From a virus, in IMG/VR virus record IMGVR_UViG_3300047557_002986, positions 1 to 60,782 of that record: a stretch of 60,782 nucleotides of DNA. One strand, written 5' to 3'. This document shows, piece by piece, positions 13,819 to 21,836 of the stretch. The translations under genes were made by a program, and so were the position numbers. Position 1 is the first letter of the stretch. The number at the start of each line of letters is the position of its first letter. A model generated the notes under the pieces. That model was not told the DNA's origin. It did no database searches and saw only the letters and a program-made list of their open reading frames with translations.

Positions 13819-14421
13819 TTAAATTTTTTTATATTTAATCGATGGATGATTTCTTGATATTTTTGCCCTCAAAGTATGAGAAGAAATATTTAAAATTTGA
13901 GCAGCATCTTTAACGGAATATTCTTCATCGTTAATTAAAACTAAAATTTTACTTACTTTTTTAATTGGAACATCCAAATCTTTTCCCATTCTAACTCTTT
14001 TAGATAAAGTTGAATGATTAATATTTAAAATTTCAGATGCTTGTTTTAAAGAAATATATTCAACCCCGCCAATAATAACTTTTTTTGCTGGATGAATTTT
14101 ACTTCCTTTTATTTTTCTTTCTTTACTATATAAAAAAAGATTGCTACCATTACCAATTGGAGGAGCACTTCCTCCGGGAGAAATATTTAAAAGAATTCCA
14201 CCATCACATTTTCTTCCCCAAAAATTTATTAATATCTTTTCAAGACTAAACGCATCTTCTTCTAACAAATCATCTTTTACAATAATTACCCTACTTCTAT
14301 CTTTTGGAGGATTGCAATTTTTTCCCCTTTTATGATAGCATCTTTTACCACATCCCTTCCCAATATAATAGGGTGTATATTTATCCTCACGCAAATATGC
14401 GTAGACATAAAACTTTCTCAT
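13819..14421 (-). CDS. GIY-YIG homing endonuclease with NUMOD1-type helix-turn-helix modules
   Basis: The 200-residue protein has the GIY-YIG catalytic start FYVYAYLREDKYTPYYIGKG and GRKCDGGILLN. The DNA-binding half differs from the gene at 11313: instead of NUMOD3 repeats it has two helix-turn-helix units, ISLKQASEILNINHSTLSKR and SVKDAAQILNISSHTLRAK. It is a free-standing homing gene between the small-ORF operon and conserved hypothetical genes. It has a TATAAATA late promoter inside an inverted repeat upstream. Confidence 0.8.
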   Translation of the reverse strand: MRKFYVYAYLREDKYTPYYIGKGCGKRCYHKRGKNCNPPKDRSRVIIVKDDLLEEDAFSLEKILINFWGRKCDGGILLNISPGGSAPPIGNGSNLFLYSKERKIKGSKIHPAKKVIIGGVEYISLKQASEILNINHSTLSKRVRMGKDLDVPIKKVSKILVLINDEEYSVKDAAQILNISSHTLRAKISRNHPSIKYKKI

Positions 14422-14433
14422 CCGCTTCTAAAT

Positions 14434-14502
14434 TAAGGTCGCAATAGTATTTATAATAAAATAGGGTGGATTTCTCCACCCTTCTCTAAAAGTGCGACCT
14501 TA
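14434..14502 (-). promoter_or_regulatory. Late promoter and hairpins upstream of the second GIY-YIG gene
   Basis: TAAGGTCGCA (14434-14443) pairs perfectly with 14493-14502. Inside are a GGGTGGA/TCCACCC hairpin and a minus-strand TATAAATA (14448-14455). The layout is the same as at 12071-12144 although the sequences of the arms differ. Confidence 0.6.
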
Positions 14503-14574
14503 TTAGAGCATTACTATATATAAAAACTATCGCGTGAGAAATTTTTGGGGAAATTTTTTAGACTCCCTGGGAAA

Positions 14575-14928
14575 TCACTTTCTCTTTTTCTTTTCAGGTG
14601 CCTTATATCCCCAAAGTTTTGGACCTATTCTACCATATCCAAAACTAATACTCTTCAAATTATCACGAAACTTGTCCCAATACATATCAAATAAACGAAC
14701 TCGTGAACCTCGTGTCAAATCAAAACAAATTTTATCATCAAGAAAATATTTAACAATATATGCGTCACTTGGTGCATCTTTAGTACACACTTCAGCATAG
14801 GAACCATTTTGAATCAAAATATCACATCCATATTTTGATTTACAAGTTTCTTTTTCTGCAGGTGTCCAAGATTCCATCTTATCTTCGGTATTTTGTACTT
14901 TTTTAATTACATCATGAAGTTTACTCAA
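14575..14928 (-). CDS. Conserved cyanophage hypothetical protein
   Basis: About 117 residues with the phrases MESWTPAEKETCKSKYGC, DAYIVKYFLDDKICFDLTRG and a basic C-terminus KKKRK. No family is recognised. I favour the TTG at 14928, which overlaps the upstream TGA and has GGGGAGG at a good distance. A GTG at 14943 would add five residues but lies inside that ribosome site. Confidence 0.55.
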   Translation of the reverse strand: MSKLHDVIKKVQNTEDKMESWTPAEKETCKSKYGCDILIQNGSYAEVCTKDAPSDAYIVKYFLDDKICFDLTRGSRVRLFDMYWDKFRDNLKSISFGYGRIGPKLWGYKAPEKKKRK

Positions 14929-15530
14929 GAACGACCTCCCCACTGAATATCAGGATAAGCTTCAGATACGATTTCTTTTGTAATTTTATACTTTGTTTCA
15001 AGTTGCTTATCTTTCACAAGACATAAAATTTCAGCCTCAAGTGGGTGAAGTCCCTGAAGAATATTAATGAACATTGTCTCTCTACGAAGAGAACTTAGTC
15101 CATCATTACCACCTTTCACAAAATTATAAAACTTAGTATATTCTTTACGAATGGAAGAAAATCCTTGATCTTGAGATCCTAAGGAATTTGATCCAATTTC
15201 TTGCATTTTAGTTACAGCATCCTCAATTTTACCACTAATGGTTCCACCAAAAGAATTTTGTTCGCCTACACTAGCGTATGGAACTTCTCCAGGAGGAAGC
15301 ATAGAAATTATACTTTCATCAAAATTCCAAATAAAAATAGACTTTAAAGATGGATGATTATATTTTTGAAGAACTTCTACTTTCTTTGCATTAGATCGTT
15401 GCTTAGATGTAAGTTGAAGAATTTCAAAAATAAATGGATTTGCAGGTAATTCTGTAATGGCATTATCAGTTTTCTTATCCGCAACTTTCTTAGAATTACT
15501 TGCGGGTTTCTTTTGCGTTGTTGTAGTCAT
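14925..15530 (-). CDS. Conserved cyanophage protein, 201 residues
   Basis: The protein has a basic, low-complexity start (TTTTQKKPASNSKKVADKK), then LPANPFIFEILQLTSKQRSN and a C-terminal block LSSLRRETMFINILQGLHPL followed by EAEILCLVKDKQLE. A protein of this kind is widespread in cyanomyoviruses (DUF6433-like, from memory). Function unknown. It is coupled to the next gene by overlap. Confidence 0.6.
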   Translation of the reverse strand: MTTTTQKKPASNSKKVADKKTDNAITELPANPFIFEILQLTSKQRSNAKKVEVLQKYNHPSLKSIFIWNFDESIISMLPPGEVPYASVGEQNSFGGTISGKIEDAVTKMQEIGSNSLGSQDQGFSSIRKEYTKFYNFVKGGNDGLSSLRRETMFINILQGLHPLEAEILCLVKDKQLETKYKITKEIVSEAYPDIQWGGRS

Positions 15531-15563
15531 AAAAAATCAAATTCCAAAATGATTGTATGTTAT

Positions 15564-15794
15564 TTAGTCCTCTTCATCATCAAGTTCATCGTCATCGAAA
15601 TAATCAGGATTAAAACTAACTGCTAAAACTTCATCAGGTATTACATTTCCATTGTCGTCAAAAAATTCTGGATGAAGTTTTGGTTTATCCTGATAATTCA
15701 TCATATATTCTCTAGCAACCCAACCAGTTAAAAGTCCTACTATGAGAAATAGGATTGTTAAAAAACAACCAAAAACTAAACTAGTTGCCAACAT
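15564..15794 (-). CDS. Small single-pass membrane protein with acidic tail
   Basis: Residues 1-25 (LATSLVFGCFLTILFLIVGL) form one transmembrane helix. The remainder is cytoplasmic-like and strongly acidic, ending YFDDDELDDEED. No family is named. It follows a long leader that has a late promoter at its far end. Confidence 0.6.
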   Translation of the reverse strand: MLATSLVFGCFLTILFLIVGLLTGWVAREYMMNYQDKPKLHPEFFDDNGNVIPDEVLAVSFNPDYFDDDELDDEED

Positions 15795-15987
15795 TTCTTT
15801 TCTCCGGGAAACTACTTATTTTTTCCTCAATTTAAAGGAAAATTCAAAATAAATGGTTACTTCCCGTTTAAGAAAGCAAACCACCTTTTGAAATATTATG
15901 TGAAATGGATAGGTTTGCTTCCTTTTTCCTCCATATAAAATAAAATCAACACCACGATTTTTGTGGCTATCATTATTTATATTCGTA
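15795..15987 (-). promoter_or_regulatory. Leader with late promoter TATAAATA and inverted repeat
   Basis: A minus-strand TATAAATA is at 15974-15981. Downstream, AAGCAAACC and GGTTTGCTT (between about 15884 and 15926) form a 9-bp inverted repeat. No convincing gene is seen in the stretch. Confidence 0.5.
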
Positions 15988-16224
15988 TTAGACAATTTTC
16001 TTCTCTTTTAAGTATTCAATTGTGTCAGTGCATCCACCAAGTTTTTGATCATCGCAAAGGACTTGAGGAAATGTTGAACCTTCACCAAACTCAGAATAAA
16101 ACTCATCTTTGGTAAAATGTTCTCCCAAATTATACACTACAAAGTTGCTTCCAGTCAACTCTAAGACTTGTTTAATTTTGTAGCAGTATGGGCAACTATC
16201 TTTTGAATATACGGTAAAGTTCAT
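15988..16224 (-). CDS. grx: Glutaredoxin
   Basis: The 78-residue protein has the active site CPYC at residues 11-14 (SKDSCPYCYKIKQ), the cis-proline phrase TFPQV, and the glutathione-site GGCTD. The length is normal for a class I glutaredoxin. It probably supplies electrons to ribonucleotide reductase, as proposed for other T4-like phage glutaredoxins. Confidence 0.9.
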   Translation of the reverse strand: MNFTVYSKDSCPYCYKIKQVLELTGSNFVVYNLGEHFTKDEFYSEFGEGSTFPQVLCDDQKLGGCTDTIEYLKEKKIV

Positions 16225-16242
16225 TTTTTCACCTAAAATAGA

Positions 16243-16461
16243 TTATACAGATTCTTCAAGTTGTGCAGGTTCAACTACTTCGGTAGCATCAACATTCACA
16301 GGATTAAGACCAACTGTTACAGTTGCTTCTACTTCATGATCTGCACCGTGTTCTTCAATCATCTGTCTTACTTGATCCAGAGTATAACCAGTATCATTAT
16401 TTGGATCATAAGTCAAATGATAAAGACTCATTAAGTTTAAAGTAAGTGTTTTAGTTTCCAT
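16243..16461 (-). CDS. Small hypothetical protein
   Basis: From the ATG at 16461, which overlaps the TGA of the upstream glycosyltransferase gene, the product is 72 residues: METKTLTLNLMSLYHLTYDP, then a helix DQVRQMIEEHGADHEVEA and an acidic C-terminus. The longer frame to 16521 lies inside that upstream gene. No family is recognised. Confidence 0.55.
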   Translation of the reverse strand: METKTLTLNLMSLYHLTYDPNNDTGYTLDQVRQMIEEHGADHEVEATVTVGLNPVNVDATEVVEPAQLEESV

Positions 16462-17444
16462 CAACCTTTCCTCCAAAGTTCTTTTGAAAATTGTACCCAA
16501 TCTTGTACTCGGGTATCCCATCCATAATATTTATTTACGATTTCTACTTGTCGAGTATTATCAAACTCACCATTTCGATATTCAGTAATCGTTTTTTTAA
16601 GTTCTCTTGCAAATCTCTCAATGTGTTTTTGACGATCAGGAATAAATCCATAATGTCTAGAAAATCCCAATCCAGTTTCAGGAAGAACGGCAAGATTACT
16701 AGTAAGCACAGAGCATCCAGCAGCAAGTGCTTCAATCATACAAATACAGGATGTTTCCTGGAAATATGCAGGATAAGCAAAGATATGAGTGTTCATTAAT
16801 TGCTCACGAATCTTTGAATTGTTTGTTCTAGTATGACGAACAACTCTTTTATCATCATTTGCAAGTTTTAAACAATAACGAAGGAACTGTTCTTCTTGTG
16901 GTACAACATATGAATACTCATAAGTTTGAAGTCCTTGTTCATATTGTTTCTTTCTTTCATCAGGATCTAATTCGTGAAAGATATGAAGGTCAAAATCTTC
17001 TTCTGGAATTAATTTAATTGCTTCTAGAAGAACATCCAATCCACGAATAGGATTTGGATGGAACATTAGTTGTAATTTACCTTCTGGTTTCTTATGAGGT
17101 TCAAATGTATGAATTGCATTTTTAATCACATAACATTTTTCCATTGGTAATTGGAATCGTTCACCAAATCTTTCATACTGCCAATCAGAAACAAAGACAT
17201 ATGCCTTAAAATGTTTCTGGAATTGTTTGTCCATCAGTTGTTCTAGATTTGCTTCTAGATGATGAGGATGTAACCAAACAATATTAGAACTATCTGGCGA
17301 AATTACATTATCGCCGGGAATCACACACCAGTGCCAGTCAGCAAGGTCAGGAGCAGCAGGAAGTACAAGGTCTTGCCACGCACGACCCATAATCTCAGTG
17401 CCGCCTGTACCGTCTTTATTCAGAGATGATTCAAGTAAAGTCAT
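16461..17444 (-). CDS. GT-B glycosyltransferase (GT4-like)
   Basis: The 327-residue protein has the C-terminal nucleotide-sugar site ETSCICMIEALAAGCSVLTS, characteristic of group 1 glycosyltransferases, plus the switch-region phrase YVFVSDWQYERF and MFHPNPIRGLDVLLEAI. The N-terminus contains the glycine-rich GTGGTEIMGRAW. It is one of six consecutive overlapping genes (16461-21792) that look like a phage glycan block. The acceptor is unknown. Confidence 0.75.
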   Translation of the reverse strand: MTLLESSLNKDGTGGTEIMGRAWQDLVLPAAPDLADWHWCVIPGDNVISPDSSNIVWLHPHHLEANLEQLMDKQFQKHFKAYVFVSDWQYERFGERFQLPMEKCYVIKNAIHTFEPHKKPEGKLQLMFHPNPIRGLDVLLEAIKLIPEEDFDLHIFHELDPDERKKQYEQGLQTYEYSYVVPQEEQFLRYCLKLANDDKRVVRHTRTNNSKIREQLMNTHIFAYPAYFQETSCICMIEALAAGCSVLTSNLAVLPETGLGFSRHYGFIPDRQKHIERFARELKKTITEYRNGEFDNTRQVEIVNKYYGWDTRVQDWVQFSKELWRKG

Positions 17445-18283
17445 AGTACCTCCTTTAAAAAGTTTTCCATTGGTGATTTTTTGAATATTTCTAGTCCTTG
17501 TTCTGCCTGTTCATCAAGTTTCTTAGTATCTTTAAGAAGTTCATAAGCAGTCTTTACATAATCTTCATAAGTTGCAGTATTGACTGTACCTTCCATATAA
17601 TCAGGAAAGTCTGTGGTTGCATTTCTTTCTGCAAGAACTGGAACTTTATTTTGAATCAAATGTGTGACTCTAACCATCTCAAAGATTTGATTATCGTGAT
17701 TATGGAGATTCATCACAAGTTTTGCTCTTTTAATCAAATTGTCTCTGTCATCACCGTAAGTACTTTGAACTGCAACAAAATTAATATTCTTATCTTCCGC
17801 AAATTGATTCATAATTTCAAGTCTTCTTGGACTTGGAGACATATAAGCAAGAATATCTATATCTCTTTCTTCTGGTTTGTTTCTTTCAAAATATGAAATC
17901 TCAGGAACGTATCCAATTTGGACGTGTTTGATATTTTCTACACCTGCCTTTTCAAGAACTTCTACATTTCTTTTTGAATAATCCCAGACTTCAAGACCAC
18001 GATACTTACGACACCAACGCAAACACTCTGGTGAGTCACGCATCTGTTCCAAAGAATAAACAATTGTATTCTTTGGAAGGTCGTGTCTTACAACATCCAC
18101 AGGAATATGATGCATTCCAAATACAATATTCCTACAATCTGGTGCAAAGTCATTTACACTATTGGTTACATCGTGCCCTAGTCTTTTTAAAGTAAAGAAG
18201 ACTGCTGCTTCGATTTCGTGAAAGACATTTGAATGAATATAAAATCCATTATCAGGTACAATTCTTACAAGATTAAATTTCAT
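17441..18283 (-). CDS. Glycosyltransferase-like protein (GT-B type)
   Basis: I chose the ATG at 18283 (MKFNLVRIVPDNGFYIHSN), giving 280 residues. The middle phrase DILAYMSPSPRRLEIMN and LVMNLHNHDNQIFEMVRVTH followed by LIQNKVPVLAE are typical of GT-B proteins of the glycosyltransferase 1-2 type. It overlaps both neighbours by a few bases. Substrate unknown. Confidence 0.55.
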   Translation of the reverse strand: MKFNLVRIVPDNGFYIHSNVFHEIEAAVFFTLKRLGHDVTNSVNDFAPDCRNIVFGMHHIPVDVVRHDLPKNTIVYSLEQMRDSPECLRWCRKYRGLEVWDYSKRNVEVLEKAGVENIKHVQIGYVPEISYFERNKPEERDIDILAYMSPSPRRLEIMNQFAEDKNINFVAVQSTYGDDRDNLIKRAKLVMNLHNHDNQIFEMVRVTHLIQNKVPVLAERNATTDFPDYMEGTVNTATYEDYVKTAYELLKDTKKLDEQAEQGLEIFKKSPMENFLKEVL

Positions 18284-19706
18284 AGATAAACTCTCCAAAG
18301 TTCTTTTTAATTTCATTAATAAGATTTATATCCTTTGAAACAATGCCTAAACCATTTGAATGGTGGAAGTTTGTTTTTGGTAAATTAATTTCCTTAAAAA
18401 ATTGTGCAACACCATAACCTGCTTTATCAACGCAAGTATCGTGCATCAGAATGATACCATCATCCTTTACAAACTTAGACCAAGTTTCAAAGTCATTCTT
18501 GACTGCTTCATATGTATGATATCCATCAATATGAAGAATATCAATTGGTTTATTCCAAGTCTTTGCTACATCATCAAAGAAACCTTTAATGAGTGTAATA
18601 TTAGATAGTTCAAGTTCTTTTTGCTTTTCTAGAACATAGTCATAAGTATTTCTAATACCTGCTTGGTCATCACCTTCAAAACTATCCACACCATAAACGT
18701 GACCTATTTCTGGAAGTGCAAAACAGAAAGTTGAGTATCCATAATCCACTCCAAGGTCTACAACAGTCTCTGGTTTCTTTCTGCGAACCAACCAATCAGC
18801 AAACTGCCGATGGTCTCTCCAATTCATATTACTTCTTGTACCAACCTCTGTAAGTGTGTGAATTTTATTGTATCGACGAACTTCTTCTTCACTCTTACAA
18901 CTTTCATCATACATCTCTCTTGGATAGTAGATAAAATATCGTTCCAGACCTTGATTGTCGTATTGATGATGCCGACGATAATGGAAGCAATATTGTTTTG
19001 GAATACCAGTTGCCATCCAAAGTTCAAAGCAATAACGATAGTTTTGTAGTTCTCTCATCATTGCTTCTACATCCATATACTCTTCAATCTTTAATGGATG
19101 TTTCAGTTTACGAATATAATCATTTCGTGCCCACCAGAAGTTTCCTGCATAGTGTTGAACCACAAAATCAAGTTTAATATCGTGTCGTTCTACCCAATCA
19201 ACACCACAACAATCATATCCTTCATCTAGTTTTTGAATGCAGTCTTCCCACTTTTCAATATTGAAGTACTGCATATAGTGTCTCCAATCTTTAATCGCAC
19301 CAGGAATATGTGTTGTATAAGAACTCATTCCTTTATTATGAAAGTAGAAGACATATCCATTATCTTCTAATGCGTGTTCATAAATCTTTGCAAGTGTCTG
19401 TCCTTCATAAAGATTTGGTTGCTCACCTATATTTCTTACATCAATAATATTCACAAAAGGAAATCTTTCTTTGATGTATCCAAGAACCATATCATCATAA
19501 GAATGTCCAGTCTTGGAATTATGAAGACCCAAAGGTAGAGTCACACACATATTCACTGTTGCTTTATCTGCAAGACCAGTGGATTTAAGCAATCCCATTT
19601 GTTCATCCACCCACCAAATCCACATATTTTGTGTATCAGGAATGAAGAGGTGATAAAAAACGGTGATAGTTTTCTGTACTTTCTTTTCGTTTTTATAATT
19701 AAGCAT
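18273..19706 (-). CDS. Fusion of a glycosyltransferase-like domain and a SAM methyltransferase
   Basis: From the ATG at 19706 the product is 477 residues. The N-terminal 260 residues (TVFYHLFIPDTQNMW, DNGYVFYFHNKGMS, HYAGNFWWARNDYIRKL, YCFELWMATG) are paralogous to the whole of the next upstream gene at 19699-20394. The C-terminal 190 residues are a class I methyltransferase of the Methyltransf_24/CmcI kind (VVDLGVDYGYSTFCFALPE, DSFEGDDQ, DILHIDGYHTYEAVKNDFE, ILMHDT). A domain fusion next to its unfused paralogue suggests that both modules act on the same glycan. Confidence 0.75.
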   Translation of the reverse strand: MLNYKNEKKVQKTITVFYHLFIPDTQNMWIWWVDEQMGLLKSTGLADKATVNMCVTLPLGLHNSKTGHSYDDMVLGYIKERFPFVNIIDVRNIGEQPNLYEGQTLAKIYEHALEDNGYVFYFHNKGMSSYTTHIPGAIKDWRHYMQYFNIEKWEDCIQKLDEGYDCCGVDWVERHDIKLDFVVQHYAGNFWWARNDYIRKLKHPLKIEEYMDVEAMMRELQNYRYCFELWMATGIPKQYCFHYRRHHQYDNQGLERYFIYYPREMYDESCKSEEEVRRYNKIHTLTEVGTRSNMNWRDHRQFADWLVRRKKPETVVDLGVDYGYSTFCFALPEIGHVYGVDSFEGDDQAGIRNTYDYVLEKQKELELSNITLIKGFFDDVAKTWNKPIDILHIDGYHTYEAVKNDFETWSKFVKDDGIILMHDTCVDKAGYGVAQFFKEINLPKTNFHHSNGLGIVSKDINLINEIKKNFGEFIYEI

Positions 19707-20394
19707 AACGTTCTCTTGGATAAAGTGCGTGATAATGGTCAACAGCACTATAATGAATTGACCTTACCTTTGGTTTGTTGGTTGCTAACCACATTTCATA
19801 ACAAAATCTATGCCCACCTAGTTTCTCAGTTAGTGATTCATCATAATATAAAGACCTATCTAGAACATTTGGAAGTGTCTTGATATAATCAGTTGTTGCC
19901 CACCAAAAGTTTCCAGAGAAATGTGGATAGAACTCATAAGTCCAGTTGGTGCCGACTGCATCAACTTGATCATCTTCAATCTTTTGAATACAATCTTTCC
20001 ACCTCTCAATCATCCAGTAGTCCATATATTCTCTCCAATCATTTACTGGTTGAGAACCAAATTGCAACATACCTTTGGAGTGAACATAAAGAACATATCC
20101 ATCATTTGTTTTAGAATATGTTTGAAGTTCTTTGAGTGTTTGTCCTTCAAAAAGATTTTCTTGTTCACCTTTTCCAGACATCACTCTGGAAGTTAAAAGA
20201 TTAACGAAAGGAAACTTTTGTTTGATATAGATTTTAATTTCATTAATTGCAAAGTCAGGAGCAGCAAAACACATATTGACTGTTGCTGCATCTGCTAATC
20301 CACTTGATTTAACCAGAGATAGTTGTTCATTTACAATTTTATCCCAGGCACTATTCATCGCACCTAGATGATAAAAGACAGCAAGTTTTTTCAT
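19699..20394 (-). CDS. Glycosyltransferase-like protein, unfused paralogue
   Basis: 231 residues from the ATG at 20394. Landmarks are LAVFYHLGAMNSAWDKIVNE, GYVLYVHSKGM, HFSGNFWWATTDYIKTLPN and RFCYEMWLAT. These align with the first half of the fusion protein that follows. FSGNFWWA is a phrase seen in phage and bacterial glycosyltransferase-like proteins. No donor specificity can be read from the sequence. Confidence 0.6.
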   Translation of the reverse strand: MKKLAVFYHLGAMNSAWDKIVNEQLSLVKSSGLADAATVNMCFAAPDFAINEIKIYIKQKFPFVNLLTSRVMSGKGEQENLFEGQTLKELQTYSKTNDGYVLYVHSKGMLQFGSQPVNDWREYMDYWMIERWKDCIQKIEDDQVDAVGTNWTYEFYPHFSGNFWWATTDYIKTLPNVLDRSLYYDESLTEKLGGHRFCYEMWLATNKPKVRSIHYSAVDHYHALYPRERYA

Positions 20395-20395
20395 A

Positions 20396-21079
20396 TCAAC
20401 AAACAAGATTTGTCTTCATATGACCTACAACAACAGTCGGGTCTACATAAACTTTATGTCCATTTTGTGCAACTCGTTCGCACCAATCTAGGTCTTCGCC
20501 TAATGGAAGATAATAAGTGACTCCATCAATCTCTTGTTCGACTTTACCAAGTCCATACCAAGGTCTTTTAAGCGACTCAAAGACACCTTGCTTGATGCAC
20601 ATAAATCCAAGACCAACGCCATAAACTTCAAATGGTTCTCCAAGTTGTTGCAATAATGAAATCTCATCACGACTCATTGGTCTAAAATCATTCTTGTTTC
20701 GGTGTATCATTACATCAGCACCTTGTGCTTCAAAGTACACGCCTGATACAACATCATAATCGGTGTTACAAAGTTTCAAAAAATGCTCTGGATTCCAAAC
20801 AATATCACTATCAATACAAAAGATTTTATCATAAGTATATTGACCTTTTCCTGGTTGAGAATTAACAATTTCTAGATTTCTTGAACCAGTAATTGTTGCT
20901 TCTCTTGCATTTGTAACAATTGAAGCATACTCATTTTGATAATGCCAGGTAATTCCATTTGCATTTAAAACTTGAACAGTAACAAGCAGAGACTTTACAT
21001 ACTCTGCTGCCAATGTACGTCCAGGAGTCGTAATGACCACATTAAAGTGTGGTTTTTGTGTATTTTGATAGTTCATCAT
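20396..21079 (-). CDS. GT-A glycosyltransferase (DxD motif)
   Basis: The 227-residue protein has NVVITTPGRTLAAEYVKSL at the N-terminus and the metal-binding phrase YDKIFCIDSDIVWNPEHFLKL. Later come VSGVYFEAQG and GEDLDWCERVAQNGHKVYVD with an ED acid. It is a paralogue of the following upstream gene (21076-21792), and the two overlap by ATGA. Confidence 0.7.
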   Translation of the reverse strand: MMNYQNTQKPHFNVVITTPGRTLAAEYVKSLLVTVQVLNANGITWHYQNEYASIVTNAREATITGSRNLEIVNSQPGKGQYTYDKIFCIDSDIVWNPEHFLKLCNTDYDVVSGVYFEAQGADVMIHRNKNDFRPMSRDEISLLQQLGEPFEVYGVGLGFMCIKQGVFESLKRPWYGLGKVEQEIDGVTYYLPLGEDLDWCERVAQNGHKVYVDPTVVVGHMKTNLVC

Positions 21080-21792
21080 AGTACAATAGTTTTTTCGTGA
21101 CCAACTCTAACTTTTGGATTACACCAAATCTCAAATCCATATTCTCTAAAATCTTCACACATTGCAACGTCTTCGGAGCACATATCTTCAAGAAGAACAC
21201 CATCTTCTCTGGTCAGTTGTACTCTCTTTGGTGCAAACCAAGGGTAAGGAATCTTCTCAAAGACACCTTTCTTCATCAGAACCCAACCAAATCCACAGTA
21301 ATCAATTTTAAAAGGTCCTGGTCGTCTTTGCATATCTTCAACAGTTTCAAAATAATAAGAACCAGATTTAAGAAGAAGTTCTTTATCCATATTCACAACG
21401 ACAGTGGATTGATTGGATGTTGCAGTTCCATTTGATTGGACATACCAACCAGTTGCGATATCCTTATCCATTTCAAGAAGGTCTAGAACATTTTGTGTAT
21501 TGAAAACAATATCACTATCAATCCACATAATATAATCATAATTGACCTGACCTCTCCAAGGAGTCAGCATCGTACCTGCAAAATTATCTGCTTGCAAACA
21601 ATCAGTTCTGGCAAAGTTTACCATTGAACTGTATTTTTGTGAGATATAAAAGTTAATACCTAGTTGATTTAAATCAAAAACCAATCGTATAAACTGTGTG
21701 AGAAATGTTCCTGAATATGAACGACCCGGAAGGCAGAAAGCAATTGTTTTTCCTTTAAAATCATTCTTCGGTTGATTTGAATAATTCAACAT
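21076..21792 (-). CDS. GT-A glycosyltransferase (DSD motif)
   Basis: The 238-residue paralogue of the previous gene has IAFCLPGRSYSGTFLTQFIR, YDYIMWIDSDIVFNTQNVL, DIATGWYVQSNG, FGWVLMKKGVFEKIPYPWF and SEDVAMCEDFREYGFEIWCN. It is the first gene of the glycan block and starts 45 bases after the giant adhesin gene. A TATAAT-like hexamer lies in that gap, but no matching -35 is clear. Confidence 0.7.
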   Translation of the reverse strand: MLNYSNQPKNDFKGKTIAFCLPGRSYSGTFLTQFIRLVFDLNQLGINFYISQKYSSMVNFARTDCLQADNFAGTMLTPWRGQVNYDYIMWIDSDIVFNTQNVLDLLEMDKDIATGWYVQSNGTATSNQSTVVVNMDKELLLKSGSYYFETVEDMQRRPGPFKIDYCGFGWVLMKKGVFEKIPYPWFAPKRVQLTREDGVLLEDMCSEDVAMCEDFREYGFEIWCNPKVRVGHEKTIVL

Positions 21793-21836
21793 AAGATAAA
21801 GTCATACAAACTCATTATATCATATCTAGGTGACTT

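Noticed and set aside
15896-15973. 25-codon minus-strand frame in the leader of the 76-residue membrane protein
   Set aside because: Its ATG touches the late promoter and would precede the transcript start; no ribosome site is present.
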